The notes beneath the pieces were generated by a model. That model was not told the origin of the DNA. It was given only the letters and a program-made list of their open reading frames with translations, and ran no database searches. From NCBI RefSeq assembly GCF_009720725.1, contig NZ_WNKT01000002.1:62001-126000 (forward strand): 64,000 bases of DNA, in the 5' to 3' direction. This DNA is from Allochromatium palmeri. Lineage in GTDB: Bacteria > Pseudomonadota > Gammaproteobacteria > Chromatiales > Chromatiaceae. Below, one piece after another: positions 1 through 9,713 of this stretch. The position numbers were made by a program, and so were the translations under genes. Every line of letters starts with the position of its first letter. Position 1 is the stretch's first letter.

Positions 1-411
1 CCCATGGCGTTCACCGCCGTCACCGGCAGCATTCCGCTCTATGCCTGGGTGCTGTTCGTCGCCACGCTCATCTGGGCGCTCATCTATGACACCCAGTACG
101 CGATGGTCGACCGCGAGGACGATCTCAAAATCGGGATCAAGTCGACCGCCATCCTCTTCGGACGCTGGGATCGGCTGACGGTCGGTCTGTTGCAGATCCT
201 GATGCTCGGGCTGCTGGTCTGGATCGGCTGGGAGACCGGGCGGGGCGCTTTCTATCAGGCCGGACTGCTGGCAGCGGCCGCGCTGGCGGTCTATCAGCAA
301 ACGCTGATGCGCCAGCGCGATCCCAATCGTTGTTTTCAAGCCTTCCTGAACAACAACTACTTTGGCATGGCCGTCTTCATCGGTCTGGTGCTCGACTACA
401 CCGCCGCCTGA
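1..411 (+). CDS. ubiA: 4-hydroxybenzoate polyprenyltransferase, C-terminal part (cut by window edge)
   Basis: UbiA attaches the polyprenyl tail to 4-hydroxybenzoate in ubiquinone synthesis at the inner membrane. The frame is open from base 1, so the gene starts outside the window and the ATG at base 4 is probably internal. Visible are the second Asp-rich prenyl-diphosphate site (YDTQYAMVDREDD), the following KSTAILFG loop, and three or four hydrophobic helices. About 136 residues remain of a family usually near 290. The next gene is convergent, only 33 bp away. Confidence 0.9.
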   Translation, partial: PMAFTAVTGSIPLYAWVLFVATLIWALIYDTQYAMVDREDDLKIGIKSTAILFGRWDRLTVGLLQILMLGLLVWIGWETGRGAFYQAGLLAAAALAVYQQTLMRQRDPNRCFQAFLNNNYFGMAVFIGLVLDYTAA

Positions 412-444
412 GTGCCGCTCCCCCGTGCCGGAGCGTGTGGATGG

Positions 445-996
445 CTAAAAATCTTCATCGGCCACGGCGTAGATGCCGGGGGCGTTGCGGAAATAATTCT
501 TGTAGTCCAGTCCATAGCCATAAAGATAGCGGTCGGGTACGCGGATGCCGACCACGTCGGCCTCGCAGGCATGTTCGCGTTCCTTCTCGACCAGCACCGC
601 CGTGGTCAAGCTCGCCGCGCCGTCTTCCTGACACGCCCGCACGATGTGCTCCAGGGTGATGCCCTCGTCGAGGATGTCGTCGAGTATCAGCACATGCTCA
701 CCGCGAATGGCCTCGGATGGACGATGACGCCAGTTGAGTTCACCGCCGCGCGTGTCGCCCTGATAGCGGCTGGCATGGATGTAGTCGAGCCGTAGCTGGA
801 AATCGAGCCGGGGCAGCAATAGCCCGGCGACGACAGTCGCGCCGGTCATGACGCAGAGCACCAGCGGATCCTTGTCGGCCAGACGCGCGGTCAGATCGGC
901 GGCCATGCGGTCGAGCGCCGCCTCCATGTCATCTACCGTGGCCAGACATTCGGCGCGGCTGGCGACGGCGGCATAGGTCTGTGGGTCGAGCTTCAT
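445..996 (-). CDS. hpt: Hypoxanthine(-guanine) phosphoribosyltransferase
   Basis: Purine salvage enzyme that joins hypoxanthine (or guanine) to PRPP. The 183-residue protein has the type I phosphoribosyltransferase PRPP-binding loop VLILDDILDEGITL near residue 105 and the C-terminal DYKNYFRN segment typical of hypoxanthine/guanine enzymes. Its ATG overlaps the stop of the upstream nagZ by four bases, so the two are probably translated together. That pairing occurs in other gammaproteobacteria. The exact base preference cannot be read from the sequence. Confidence 0.9.
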   Translation of the reverse strand: MKLDPQTYAAVASRAECLATVDDMEAALDRMAADLTARLADKDPLVLCVMTGATVVAGLLLPRLDFQLRLDYIHASRYQGDTRGGELNWRHRPSEAIRGEHVLILDDILDEGITLEHIVRACQEDGAASLTTAVLVEKEREHACEADVVGIRVPDRYLYGYGLDYKNYFRNAPGIYAVADEDF

Positions 997-2075
997 GGTG
1001 TGGTTCTTGGCTCCGGAGTCGTTGGATCGTCGAGCGGTAGCTCGAACGAGTCATGTGATTCGAGTGCGGCGATATGGCCCAGGGCGCGGCGCCATTCGGG
1101 GCTTTCATGCAAGCGGACGCGATCAAGCGGTTTGCGCCCGTGCATCCGCAGCAGCCGCAGACTGGTCGCCGGATCGCGATGGTCCCTGAAGGCTGCGAGG
1201 ATGGCGGTGGCCGCCGGACGATTGTTGCAGATCAGGAGCATATCGCAACCGGCCGCGGCGGCCGCCTGCGCGCGCTCGACATGGTCGCCGCCGGCTCCAG
1301 CGGCCTCCATGTTCAGATCATCGCTGAAAATGACGCCCTGGAATCCAAGCTGCTGGCGCAGGATGTCGCGCAGCCAGATCGACGAGAACCCTGCTGGGCG
1401 TGCATCGAGGCGCGGATAGATCACATGCGCCGGCATCATGGCCTCCAGCCCCTGGTCGATGAGACGGCGGAAGGGCACCAGATCCTCCAACTCCAGATCG
1501 ACGAAAGGCCGCTCGTCGCGTGGCAGCTCGGTGTGTGAATCAGCCTCAATCCCGCCATGTCCCGGAAAATGCTTGCCGACGCTGGCCATGCCGGCCTGAC
1601 GCGCACCGCGCATCCAGCTCGCCGCCAGCTCGCTGACCGCCTGCGGATCGGCGGCGAAACCGCGATCACCGATCACACGGCTGATGCCGCGATCCAGATC
1701 CAGCACTGGTGCGAAGCTGAAATCCACGCCCACCGCACGCAACTCGGCAGCCATCAGCCAGGCGATGGACTCACAGACGGCGCGTGCGTGCGCTGGACGC
1801 TGACGATGGAGCTGGCCCAGACGTCCAGCCGGCGGCAGGCGCGTGAAGCCGTCGCGGAAGCGCTGTACCCGTCCGCCTTCCTGATCGACGCCGATCAGCA
1901 GCGCCGGCTCACGCAGGGCATGGATAGCCGCCGTCAGTGCCGTGAGCTGCTCGGGCGATTCATAGTTGCGCGCAAAGAGGATGACGCCGCCGACGGCTGG
2001 ATGGCGCAACAGTTCGCAGTCCTCGGCGCTGAGCGCCGTTCCCGCGAGATCGAGCATGATGGGGCCGAGTGACAT
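993..2075 (-). CDS. nagZ: Beta-N-acetylhexosaminidase NagZ (GH3)
   Basis: Cytoplasmic glycosidase of peptidoglycan recycling that removes GlcNAc from anhydro-muropeptides. The 360-residue, single-domain GH3 protein carries the family signature KHFPGHGGIEADSH (mobile loop with the catalytic Asp-His pair), the GVDQEGGRVQRF motif near residue 62, and the nucleophile region VIFSDDLNMEAA. There is no signal peptide, matching a cytosolic NagZ rather than an exported beta-glucosidase. It overlaps hpt by 4 bp. The gap of 28 bp to the sthA stop upstream suggests a wider minus-strand run. Confidence 0.95.
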   Translation of the reverse strand: MSLGPIMLDLAGTALSAEDCELLRHPAVGGVILFARNYESPEQLTALTAAIHALREPALLIGVDQEGGRVQRFRDGFTRLPPAGRLGQLHRQRPAHARAVCESIAWLMAAELRAVGVDFSFAPVLDLDRGISRVIGDRGFAADPQAVSELAASWMRGARQAGMASVGKHFPGHGGIEADSHTELPRDERPFVDLELEDLVPFRRLIDQGLEAMMPAHVIYPRLDARPAGFSSIWLRDILRQQLGFQGVIFSDDLNMEAAGAGGDHVERAQAAAAAGCDMLLICNNRPAATAILAAFRDHRDPATSLRLLRMHGRKPLDRVRLHESPEWRRALGHIAALESHDSFELPLDDPTTPEPRTTP

Positions 2076-2103
2076 TCAGGGCCTCCCTTCGGGGCGTTGA
2101 CGG

Positions 2104-3501
2104 TCAAAACAAGCGGTTGAGTCCATTGAGCGCGGCGACCCGATAGGCTTCGGCCATGGTTGGATAGTTGAAGGTCGTCTCGGTGAAATAGCGCAGGCTA
2201 TTGGCAGCGCCGGGCTGGGACATGATGGCCTGGCCGATATGCACGATCTCGGCGGCCTGCTCGCCGAAGCAGTGGATACCGAGGATCTCCAGCGTCTCGC
2301 GATGGAACAGCAGCTTGAGCATGCCGACCGTGTGTCCGGTGATCTGGGCGCGGGCGATGCTCTTGAAGTCGGCCTGGGCGACTTCGTAGGGGATCTGGCT
2401 GGCGGTCAGCTCGTGCTCGGTGCGCCCGACTGAGCTGATCTCAGGCACGGTGTAGATGCCGATCGGGAATTCCTCGATCAGCGACCAGTCGCACTGGCCA
2501 TCGGCGATATGGGCACCGACAAAGCGGCCCTGGTCATAGCTGGCGCTGGCCAGCGCCGGTGGACCCGCCACGTCGCCTACAGCATAGATGTGGGGCAGGG
2601 CGGTCTGATAGCTGGCGTTGACGTCGAGCTGGCCGCGCGTGTTGGGCGTCAGGCCGATGTCCTCCAGACCCATGTCCTGAGTGTTGCCGGTGCGGCCATT
2701 GGCCCAGAGCAGGATGTCGGTCTTGAACTTCTTGCCTGATGTGCAGTGCAGGACCACGCCGTCGTCACTGGTTTCGACTCGCTCGTGGGTCTCCTCGTGA
2801 CGGATGACGACGCCCTGCTGACGCAGGTGATAGCTCAGGGCGTCAGTGATTTCGTCGTCGAGATAGGAGAGCAGACGCTCACGGGTGTTGACCAGATTGA
2901 CCTTCACATCGAGCGCGCCGAGGATGGAGGCGTATTCGCAGCCGATGACCCCGGCGCCATAGATGGTGATCGAGCGCGGCGTATGGCTGAGCGCGAGCAC
3001 CGTATCGCTGTCGCGCACGCGCGGATGGCCGAAGTCGACCTCGGGCGGACGATAGGGGCGCGAGCCGGTCGCGATGACGATGTGTGCGGCCCGCAGTTCG
3101 AGTAGGGTTCCGCCGGGGCGCTCCACCGCGAGTCGATGCGGATCGACGAAACGGGCACGCCCGAAGATCACCTCGACCCGGTTGCGTCTGTAGTAGCGAT
3201 AGCGGGTGCGAACCTGGGCGTCGATGACGCCGTCGGCGGCGCGCAGCAGATCCGGGAACTCGGCCTCGATCTGATGCTGGGTATGCTGGAAGAGCGGATT
3301 GCGTCGATAGTCGGCGAGCATCTGGATCGAATGACGCAGCGCCTTGCTGGGGATGGTGCCCCAATGGGTGCAGCCACCGCCGACGGCCTGATGGGCTTCG
3401 ATTACGGCCACGCGCTGGCCGGCCTTGGCCAGTTTCATGGCGGCGCCCTCGCCGCCGGGGCCGGTGCCGATCACGATGGTATCGAATTCTCGCTTGGTCA
3501 T
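2104..3501 (-). CDS. sthA: Soluble pyridine nucleotide transhydrogenase
   Basis: FAD protein that moves hydride between NADPH and NAD+. The frame stays open 26 codons upstream, but the ATG at 3501 was chosen because [19 protein letters not shown] starts directly with the Rossmann FAD motif and leaves a 4-bp gap after the DUF1841 stop. The segment [19 protein letters not shown] identifies SthA: the usual CxxxxC redox disulfide of the flavin oxidoreductase family is absent, as expected for this enzyme. A second GxGxxG site ([11 protein letters not shown]) binds NAD(P). The length of 465 residues is normal. Confidence 0.95.
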   Translation of the reverse strand: MTKREFDTIVIGTGPGGEGAAMKLAKAGQRVAVIEAHQAVGGGCTHWGTIPSKALRHSIQMLADYRRNPLFQHTQHQIEAEFPDLLRAADGVIDAQVRTRYRYYRRNRVEVIFGRARFVDPHRLAVERPGGTLLELRAAHIVIATGSRPYRPPEVDFGHPRVRDSDTVLALSHTPRSITIYGAGVIGCEYASILGALDVKVNLVNTRERLLSYLDDEITDALSYHLRQQGVVIRHEETHERVETSDDGVVLHCTSGKKFKTDILLWANGRTGNTQDMGLEDIGLTPNTRGQLDVNASYQTALPHIYAVGDVAGPPALASASYDQGRFVGAHIADGQCDWSLIEEFPIGIYTVPEISSVGRTEHELTASQIPYEVAQADFKSIARAQITGHTVGMLKLLFHRETLEILGIHCFGEQAAEIVHIGQAIMSQPGAANSLRYFTETTFNYPTMAEAYRVAALNGLNRLF

Positions 3502-3505
3502 GTGG

Positions 3506-3937
3506 TTAATCATCCGCAAGGCGCTGGATACAGTAGAGATAGGCGCTGTCATCGAAAGGCACCCGCTGGTGCTGGACACGCCAGATGGCCTCGGCCAGAC
3601 ACTCCATGATGGCGTGCTCGACGCGATGCGGATCGCCGAGACGGGCGAGCAGGCGCTGATAATGATCGCGGATACCGCGTGGCTGGTCGATGCTGAGCTG
3701 TTCGAGGATGGCCAGATGCAGGCCGAGGTGGAGAAAGGGGTTGGTCTGGCCCAGTTCGGGTGAAAAATCCTGGTCGAGCGCGCGCTCGCCGTCTTCCAGG
3801 AACGGTCGGTATTCGGGATGACGGCGCATGATCTCGACGAGTTGGGATTCGAGCGGCTCCAACGTCTCCTGAGCGTTGGACTTGCGCCAGGCGTCCAGAA
3901 AGATCTGGCGGTGCGTCTGTCGGTCGGTGCTAAACAT
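3506..3937 (-). CDS. DUF1841 family protein
   Basis: A 143-residue cytoplasmic protein matching my memory of DUF1841: N-terminal QIFLDAWRK, central [12 protein letters not shown], and the core [24 protein letters not shown] followed by [16 protein letters not shown]. It is rich in His and acidic residues and largely helical. No activity is established for the family. It sits between nth (8-bp overlap) and sthA (4-bp gap), so it is likely cotranscribed with the DNA-repair gene. Confidence 0.8.
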   Translation of the reverse strand: MFSTDRQTHRQIFLDAWRKSNAQETLEPLESQLVEIMRRHPEYRPFLEDGERALDQDFSPELGQTNPFLHLGLHLAILEQLSIDQPRGIRDHYQRLLARLGDPHRVEHAIMECLAEAIWRVQHQRVPFDDSAYLYCIQRLADD

Positions 3938-4598
3938 GATCAGTCGTGCTGGATGGATCTCGATGGGTTAGGGACTTGTCCGGATAGTCGCACAGATCGG
4001 CGATGAGACACGCGGTGCAGCGCGGCGTGCGCGCGGTGCAGACATAGCGTCCGTGCAGGATCAGCCAGTGATGAGCGTCATGCAGGAACTCGTCCGGGAT
4101 CTGATCCAGCAGCCCCTGCTCGACCGCCAGTGGCGTCTTGCCGGGTGCCAGTCCGGTGCGGTTGGCGACCCGAAAAATATGGGTATCGACCGCCATGGTC
4201 GGCTCACCGAAGGCGGTATTGAGGATAACGTTCGCCGTCTTGCGGCCCACGCCCGGCAGTGACTCCAGCGACGCACGATCGCACGGAACAGCGCCGCCGT
4301 GGCGCTCGATCAGGAGCGCGCAGGTCTGGAGGATGTGGCGCGCCTTGGTATTGAACAGCCCGATGGTCCGGATATGCGCCTTGAGTCCGTCCTCGCCGAG
4401 CGCCAGGATCGCCTCGGGCGTGCCGGCACGCGCGAAGAGTCCGGACGTGGCCTGATTGACGCTCTTGTCGGTGGCCTGGGCTGAAAGCATCACGGCCACC
4501 AGCAACTCGAAGGGCGTGCGATAGATCAGCTCGGTCGTGGGATTCGGATTGGCGGCACGCAGACGGCTGAAGATTTGATAGCGTTGCTCGGCATTCAT
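3930..4598 (-). CDS. nth: Endonuclease III (DNA glycosylase/AP lyase)
   Basis: Base-excision repair enzyme for oxidised pyrimidines. From the ATG at 4598 the protein is 222 residues and aligns by eye with E. coli Nth. The helix-hairpin-helix [11 protein letters not shown] has the catalytic Lys120, and AVDTHIF has Asp138. The 4Fe-4S cluster cysteines are Cys187, Cys194, Cys197 and Cys203 (C-x6-C-x2-C-x5-C). The frame runs open far upstream, but sequence before residue 1 is not Nth-like. A second ATG three codons upstream (4607) is possible. The divergent transglycosylase gene begins 70 bp away. Confidence 0.95.
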   Translation of the reverse strand: MNAEQRYQIFSRLRAANPNPTTELIYRTPFELLVAVMLSAQATDKSVNQATSGLFARAGTPEAILALGEDGLKAHIRTIGLFNTKARHILQTCALLIERHGGAVPCDRASLESLPGVGRKTANVILNTAFGEPTMAVDTHIFRVANRTGLAPGKTPLAVEQGLLDQIPDEFLHDAHHWLILHGRYVCTARTPRCTACLIADLCDYPDKSLTHRDPSSTTDHV

Positions 4599-4668
4599 GG
4601 GTTGCATTGTATTCGGGACTGTCGTTTGATGCGTCATCATCGGTCCATAGAGTGATAATGTCGCCTGA

Positions 4669-5439
4669 ATGAACCAAAAACGCGCTTTTAACTGGCTTTT
4701 ATTGCTTCTGCTGATCCCCCTGTGCGTCTCCGCCGAGACCCCGGCTGTCGATGAGCCAACGGCCAGTCGCACGGTCGAACCGGTACGTCCGGCCTTGCCG
4801 ACACCGCCGAACCGCCCTCGGCCCAGCCGTGCTGAGGTTCTGGCCATGATCCCGGATGTCGCGCGCCGTCACGGCGTCGAGGAGGCGCTGGTGCGCGCGG
4901 TGGTGGCGGCTGAGTCGAACTATAATGCCCATGCCGTCTCGCCCGTCGGCGCCGTGGGTCTGATGCAGCTCATGCCGCCGACCGCCGCCGACTATGGCGT
5001 GACCTCGGTGGCGGATCTGTTCGATCCCAGGATCAATCTCAACACCGGCACGCGCCATCTCAAGCGCCTGCTGCGCAAGTACAATGACGACTATGGACGT
5101 GTGATCATGGCCTACAATGCGGGCGAGGGCGTAGTCGATCGCACCAACAGCCAGGTCACCTATCTGGAAACGCTCAACTATACCGAAGCCGTCATCCGCA
5201 AGTATCGGCAACACGGCGGTACTGCACCGACGCAGGCCGCACTCACTCAGGTCCGGACACTGCGCGGTGTGCGCAATACCGGGCGGGCCCGACGTCTGTT
5301 GAAAAAATATCTCGACCCATCACTCTTGTCGCTCAAGGTCAAGCCGACGCTGGATGTGCGCTATCTCAATCCGGCGCTTCATGACGCCGGTCCCGAGAGT
5401 CGGCCCATGTTCGAATTGGATACGACCGTCATTCGCTGA
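4669..5439 (+). CDS. Secreted lytic transglycosylase (SLT domain)
   Basis: A 256-residue exported protein predicted to cleave peptidoglycan glycan strands. Residues 1-22 form a signal peptide with an unbroken Leu run. The catalytic glutamate is Glu82 in AAESNYNAHAVSPVGAVGLM, followed by MQLMPPTAADYGV and the AYNAGEG motif, all hallmarks of the Slt family 1 fold. After the domain comes a roughly 60-residue basic tail without known motifs. No lipobox Cys, so it is probably periplasmic and soluble. It is followed 15 bp later by an uncharacterised gene. Confidence 0.88.
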   Translation: MNQKRAFNWLLLLLLIPLCVSAETPAVDEPTASRTVEPVRPALPTPPNRPRPSRAEVLAMIPDVARRHGVEEALVRAVVAAESNYNAHAVSPVGAVGLMQLMPPTAADYGVTSVADLFDPRINLNTGTRHLKRLLRKYNDDYGRVIMAYNAGEGVVDRTNSQVTYLETLNYTEAVIRKYRQHGGTAPTQAALTQVRTLRGVRNTGRARRLLKKYLDPSLLSLKVKPTLDVRYLNPALHDAGPESRPMFELDTTVIR

Positions 5440-5454
5440 AGTCCAGGACAGGAT

Positions 5455-5901
5455 ATGAATCAGACGCTCCAAAAATTGCGCCAGATCGCTCAAAACAGCA
5501 CCATGAGCGATGCGGACAACTTCATCAGACAGCGTGAACTCCATGCCTCCTGCTCGGAACTGGCCGCCCCTCTGGTGCGCGCCTTTCGGGACGTCGAGGG
5601 CGAGTTCGTGCGTATTTCCATACTCAGCCGGATCTGGCCTGACGACTATGCGTGCCGCGACGACCGGGTCGCCGGGCTGCTGATGGCCTGGATCGGGCCG
5701 GAGTCAGCCCCACATGGGTTGAAGCTGGCGGTGCCCAATGGATTGCTCACCTTCGAGGTCACACTCAAGCGCGACGGTTCGGCGGTCTTCACCTGCGTGC
5801 GCGACACCCTCGGGCAGCGCCCCGCGATCATGGACTTCGCCAATCGTGATGACTGGCTGGAGTTTTTTTACAAATCCATCGCCGATCTAGTGGAACTTTG
5901 A
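5455..5901 (+). CDS. Uncharacterised 148-residue protein
   Basis: I do not recognise a family. The protein has no signal peptide or membrane segment. The N-terminal 35 residues are helical and polar; a possible beta-rich middle (GLKLAVPNGLLTFEVTLKRDGSAVF) is followed by a conserved-looking aromatic C-terminus (NRDDWLEFFYKSIADLVEL). An AGGA-type ribosome site precedes the ATG. It lies between the transglycosylase and an OmpA-type lipoprotein with short gaps (15 and 13 bp), so the three probably form an envelope-related transcript ending at the terminator at 6600. Confidence 0.6.
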   Translation: MNQTLQKLRQIAQNSTMSDADNFIRQRELHASCSELAAPLVRAFRDVEGEFVRISILSRIWPDDYACRDDRVAGLLMAWIGPESAPHGLKLAVPNGLLTFEVTLKRDGSAVFTCVRDTLGQRPAIMDFANRDDWLEFFYKSIADLVEL

Positions 5902-5914
5902 ACAGGAGCAACTG

Positions 5915-6592
5915 ATGACTCGATTGAACACCAGAACACTGGTTCTCTCCGGCGTAGCCGCCACCCTTATCAGCGGCTGTGCCGCCGATGGTTCGGGCCT
6001 GACCGAGACTGGGCGTGGTGCGGTCATTGGTACCACCGCCGGTGCGGCGACCGGCGCCATCATCGGCTCGCTGAGCGGCGACGCGGGCAAAGGGGCGCTG
6101 ATCGGTGCCGTCGGCGGCGCGCTGGTCGGAACCATGGTCGGTTCCTACATGGAGGAGCAGCAGCGCGACTTCGAGCGTCAGCTCGCGCCTGAGATCGCCG
6201 GCGGCGTCATCTGGGTGCAAAAGTTGCCCGATCATCAATTACTCGTGCGCATGACCGGCGCGACCGCCTTCGCGGTCGACTCCGATCGCATCCAGCCCGG
6301 TTTCTACAGCACGCTCGACAAGATCGCGGCCATCGTCAGCAAGTACGGCAAGACCCAGCTCGCCATCTCAGGGCATACCGACAATACGGGTGCAGCGGCT
6401 TACAACCAGACGCTCTCCGAGCAGCGCGCCGCCTCGGTCAAATACTATCTGGAGCAGCGCGGCGTGCTGCCGCAGCGCATCTATTCAGCCGGCTATGGCA
6501 TGAACCAGCCCATCGCCAGCAACGCGACCGAGGAAGGACGACGGCTCAACCGTCGGGTCGACATTCTCATCATGCCGATCACCCAGGGCTGA
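5915..6592 (+). CDS. OmpA-family lipoprotein with glycine-zipper domain
   Basis: A 225-residue outer-membrane lipoprotein. The signal peptide ends in the lipobox LISGC with the lipidated Cys22. Residues about 35-80 form a glycine-zipper segment (repeated GAATGAIIGS and GGALVGTMVGSYM blocks). Residues about 115-220 form a C-terminal OmpA domain that binds peptidoglycan, with the typical ISGHTDNTGAAAYNQTLSEQ and the NRRVDI ending. This architecture matches YiaD-type proteins. It would tether the outer membrane to the wall. An AGGAG ribosome site lies 8 bp before the ATG. Confidence 0.9.
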   Translation: MTRLNTRTLVLSGVAATLISGCAADGSGLTETGRGAVIGTTAGAATGAIIGSLSGDAGKGALIGAVGGALVGTMVGSYMEEQQRDFERQLAPEIAGGVIWVQKLPDHQLLVRMTGATAFAVDSDRIQPGFYSTLDKIAAIVSKYGKTQLAISGHTDNTGAAAYNQTLSEQRAASVKYYLEQRGVLPQRIYSAGYGMNQPIASNATEEGRRLNRRVDILIMPITQG

Positions 6593-6599
6593 TCCAACG

Positions 6600-6627
6600 A
6601 AAAAACGCGGCCGAGGCCGCGTTTTTT
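6600..6627 (+). terminator. Bidirectional intrinsic terminator
   Basis: Stem CGCGGC/GCCGCG with a CGAG tetraloop at 6606-6621, flanked by six A on the left and six T on the right. It therefore reads as a terminator on both strands and separates the convergent OmpA lipoprotein gene (+) and cydABX (-). Confidence 0.9.
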
Positions 6628-6645
6628 GTCAGCAGGTGTCGGTAA

Positions 6646-6765
6646 TCAGGACTGACAATCGTCGTCGGCCGTGCTGCGGCACTGATCGGACTCATACCAG
6701 AGCACATTGATGATGCCGAAGGCCAGCGCCAGCAGGACGCCGAGTATCCAGGAGAAGTACCACAT
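6646..6765 (-). CDS. cydX: Cytochrome bd oxidase small subunit CydX
   Basis: A 39-codon gene. The product begins MWYFSWILGVLLALAFGII, a single transmembrane helix matching the CydX consensus (MWYFxWILGxxLA), the small subunit that stabilises the haem site of E. coli-type bd oxidase. Its place as the last gene of cydABX, 78 bp after cydB, supports this. The soluble tail is longer than in E. coli and unusual: acidic with two cysteines (ESDQCRSTADDDCQS). It ends just before the bidirectional terminator. Confidence 0.9.
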   Translation of the reverse strand: MWYFSWILGVLLALAFGIINVLWYESDQCRSTADDDCQS

Positions 6766-6843
6766 GGCTCGTTCCTCGATGAATCAACGGATGGCTTGAA
6801 CCTGTCGCCGGAACGTCGGCTGGGTCCGGCGACAGGGGGCCGT

Positions 6844-7986
6844 TCAATAGGCCAGATGATCCTGCGCGCGGATCTCTTCGACCGTCACCCGTCGCCACAT
6901 TTTGGTGTAGGTCCAGGTCGTGTAGGCGATGATCAGGGGCACGAAGATCACCGCCGCCCAGAACATCACCGTCAGCGTCAGATGGCTCGACACCGCATCC
7001 CAGGCGATCAGGCTGCTGTTGGGATTGGTGCTCGACGGCATGATGAAGGGGAACATGGCTGCACCGGCAGTCATGATGATCCCGGTCAGCCCCAGGCTGC
7101 TGGCGACCAGACCCCAGCCGGCGCGGTTCGACATCGAAGCCAGCACCGCCAGTCCCATCCCCGCAAAGCCCAGCAGCGGGAACACCAGCGTCCAGGGATA
7201 GGCCGCGTAGTTGGCCAGCCAGGCGCCGCCATCACGCACCACTTCCTTGGTCAACGGATTGGGCGTGGCATCCAGTGCCGGCATCGAGACCACTGTGTAG
7301 CCGTCCACGCCGATGGTTAGCCAGACCCCGGCCAGAGCGAAGGCGACGATGGTTGCCAGACCCGCTTTCTTGGCCATCACCCGGGCGCGACCCGAGACCG
7401 GTTCGGCGGTGCGCAGTTGCAGCCAGATGGCCCCGTGCATGACCAGCATCCCGAGACTGATCAACCCGGCGAGCAGCGCAAAGGGATTGAGCAGCCCGAA
7501 GAAGCTGCCGCTGTAGTAGGGACGCAGCAGGTCATCGAGATGGAAGGGTACGCCCTGCAACAGATTGCCGAACGCGATGCCGAACACCAGCGCCGGCACG
7601 GCACCGCCGACGAACAGCCCCCAGTCCCAGGCATTGCGCCAGACTGGGCTGGCGATCTTGCTCCGGTAGTCGAACCCGACCGGCCGGAAGAAGAGCGCGA
7701 ACAGCGCCAGCAGCATCGCGAAGTAGAAGCCCGAAAAAGCGGTCGCATAGACCAGCGGCCAGGCGGCGAAGATGGCTCCGCCGGCCGTGATCAGCCACAC
7801 CTGATTACCGTCCCAGTGCGGGCCGACAGTGTTGATGATGACACGCCGCTCCTCGTCATTCTGACCGAGGAAAGGCAGCAGGGCGCCCACGCCCATGTCC
7901 AGTCCGTCAGTGACGGCAAAGCCGATGAAGAGCACCCCCACCAGCACCCACCAGACGAACTTCAGCGTTTCATAGTCGAGGATCAT
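6844..7986 (-). CDS. cydB: Cytochrome bd ubiquinol oxidase subunit II
   Basis: Membrane subunit paired with CydA in the proton-non-pumping, high-affinity terminal oxidase. The 380-residue polytopic protein begins MILDYETLKFVWWVLVG and has the conserved DGLDMGVGALLPF and GPHWDGNQVWLITAGGA motifs of the E. coli-type CydB. It starts 15 bp after cydA and is followed by cydX. The oxidase would protect the cell from oxygen and scavenge it at low tension, sensible for a phototroph living at the oxic-anoxic boundary. Confidence 0.96.
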   Translation of the reverse strand: MILDYETLKFVWWVLVGVLFIGFAVTDGLDMGVGALLPFLGQNDEERRVIINTVGPHWDGNQVWLITAGGAIFAAWPLVYATAFSGFYFAMLLALFALFFRPVGFDYRSKIASPVWRNAWDWGLFVGGAVPALVFGIAFGNLLQGVPFHLDDLLRPYYSGSFFGLLNPFALLAGLISLGMLVMHGAIWLQLRTAEPVSGRARVMAKKAGLATIVAFALAGVWLTIGVDGYTVVSMPALDATPNPLTKEVVRDGGAWLANYAAYPWTLVFPLLGFAGMGLAVLASMSNRAGWGLVASSLGLTGIIMTAGAAMFPFIMPSSTNPNSSLIAWDAVSSHLTLTVMFWAAVIFVPLIIAYTTWTYTKMWRRVTVEEIRAQDHLAY

Positions 7987-8001
7987 GATTGGATCTCCAG
8001 C

Positions 8002-9606
8002 CTAGTCGAGCGATTTCTGCGGAGCCGTGGCCGGAGTCATGCCACCGGCGTGACTGGGGTCGCGCTCGTGATGATAGCGTCCGGTGTGCAGCGAGCTTGG
8101 TCCCAGACGCGCGAACTTGAACATCAGGAACATCTCGATGATGAACAGTATCGTGTAAAAAATGATGAAGCCGGTCAGGCTGATGATGATGTCGTTGGCC
8201 GTCAGGCTGGAGACAGCGATCGAGGTCGGCAGCACCTCGCCGATGGCCCAGGGCTGACGTCCGAACTCAGCGACGAACCAGCCGGTCTCGACCGCGATCC
8301 AGGGCACCGGGATGCTGTAGAGAAACAGGCGTAGCAGCCAGCGCTTCTGTTCCAGGACACGCTTGGCGTTGTAGTAGAAGCCCAGCAGCAGCAGCAGCAG
8401 CATCCAGATCCCGGCCAAGACCATGACGCGGAAGGCCCAGAACAAGGGCGCGACCTCGGGGATGGAATCCTTGACCGCCAGTTGGATCTGCTCCTCGGTG
8501 GCCTCGGCTGGATTCTCGGTATAACGCTTGAGCAGCAGACCATAGCCGAGGTCAGCCTTGTGGTCCTCGAAGACGGCCCGATTGGCTGGCGTGTCCTCGC
8601 CACCGCGCAGACGTTCCAGATACTGATAGGCAATCATGCCGCTACGGATGCGCACCTCGTGATCGCGCATCAGATCCTTCAGGCCCTTGACTTCGGTGTC
8701 GAGCGAGCGGGTGGCGATGAGTCCTAACAGCCAGGGCACCTTGATGGCGTTGTGGGTCATCTCATCCTCGTTGCTCGGGTGGCCATGGAGGGTGAAGGCG
8801 GCGGGTGCCGGTTCGGTATGCCATTCGGCCTCGATCGCGGCGAGTTTGACCTTCTGTACGTCGCCAACCTCGTAGCCGGATTCGTCACCGAGCAGAATGA
8901 CCGAAAAGACGGAGGCCAGACCAAAGCCGACCGCGACCGAGAACGAGCGCTTGGCGAACGCCAGATCGCGTCCCTTGAGCATGTAGAAGGCGCTGATGCC
9001 GAGTACGAACATGGAGGCGGTCACATAACCGGCGGCGACTGTGTGCACGAACTTGACCTGAGCGACCGGATTGAGCAGCAGCTCGGTGAAGCTGGTCATT
9101 TCCATGCGCATCGTCTCGTAGCTGAACTCCGAGCCGACCGGATTCTGCATCCAGCCGTTGGCGACCAGGATCCAGAGTGCTGAAAGATTGGAGCCAATCG
9201 CGGTCAGGAAGGTGACGGTCAGATGCTGGCGCTTGGAGAGCCGCTCCCAGCCAAGGAAGAACAACCCGATGAAGGTCGACTCCAGGAAGAAGGCCATGAG
9301 CCCTTCGATGGCCAGCGGCGCGCCGAAGACGTCGCCGACATAGTGGCTGTAATAGGCCCAGTTGGTTCCGAACTGGAACTCCATCGTCAGGCCGGTGGTG
9401 ACGCCAAGGGCGAAGTTGATACCGAACAGCTTGCCCCAGAACTTGGTCATGTCCCGGTATATCTCGCGGCCGGTCATGACATAGACGCTCTCCATGATCA
9501 CAAGGATCCAGGCGAGTCCAAGCGTCAGTGGAACGAAAAGAAAGTGGTACATCGCCGTGATGGCAAATTGCCATCGCGAGAGTTCGACCATGGTACTGTC
9601 GAGCAT
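8002..9606 (-). CDS. cydA: Cytochrome bd ubiquinol oxidase subunit I
   Basis: The haem-bearing, quinol-oxidising subunit, 534 residues. His21 ([13 protein letters not shown]) and His188 ([11 protein letters not shown]) are the expected haem ligands, with Met in [11 protein letters not shown] the b558 axial ligand. Glu101 and Glu109 ([10 protein letters not shown]) lie in the proton path. The quinol loop is of the long E. coli type (KLAAIEAEW ... [11 protein letters not shown]). The start [15 protein letters not shown] resembles E. coli, and AGGAG lies about 9 bp upstream. It leads the cydABX transcript. Confidence 0.97.
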   Translation of the reverse strand: MLDSTMVELSRWQFAITAMYHFLFVPLTLGLAWILVIMESVYVMTGREIYRDMTKFWGKLFGINFALGVTTGLTMEFQFGTNWAYYSHYVGDVFGAPLAIEGLMAFFLESTFIGLFFLGWERLSKRQHLTVTFLTAIGSNLSALWILVANGWMQNPVGSEFSYETMRMEMTSFTELLLNPVAQVKFVHTVAAGYVTASMFVLGISAFYMLKGRDLAFAKRSFSVAVGFGLASVFSVILLGDESGYEVGDVQKVKLAAIEAEWHTEPAPAAFTLHGHPSNEDEMTHNAIKVPWLLGLIATRSLDTEVKGLKDLMRDHEVRIRSGMIAYQYLERLRGGEDTPANRAVFEDHKADLGYGLLLKRYTENPAEATEEQIQLAVKDSIPEVAPLFWAFRVMVLAGIWMLLLLLLGFYYNAKRVLEQKRWLLRLFLYSIPVPWIAVETGWFVAEFGRQPWAIGEVLPTSIAVSSLTANDIIISLTGFIIFYTILFIIEMFLMFKFARLGPSSLHTGRYHHERDPSHAGGMTPATAPQKSLD

Positions 9607-9666
9607 GAGCGAGTCTCCTGAGATCCGTGACAGGGTGTCGCGGAGGGTGGCTACATCGACGCTTGC

Positions 9667-9695
9667 CCCGTCGGGAGCCGGGAGACTCCGACGGG
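9667..9695 (-). repeat. Inverted repeat in the cydA leader
   Basis: Eight-base perfect inverted repeat CCCGTCGG/CCGACGGG at 9667-9674 and 9688-9695 with a 13-base loop. If transcription starts just below the proposed -10 at 9714-9719, this hairpin lies in the untranslated leader about 60 bases before cydA. There is no T-run, so it is not a standard terminator. Confidence 0.5.
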
Positions 9696-9713
9696 CCGCG
9701 CCCGTGGCGAGAG

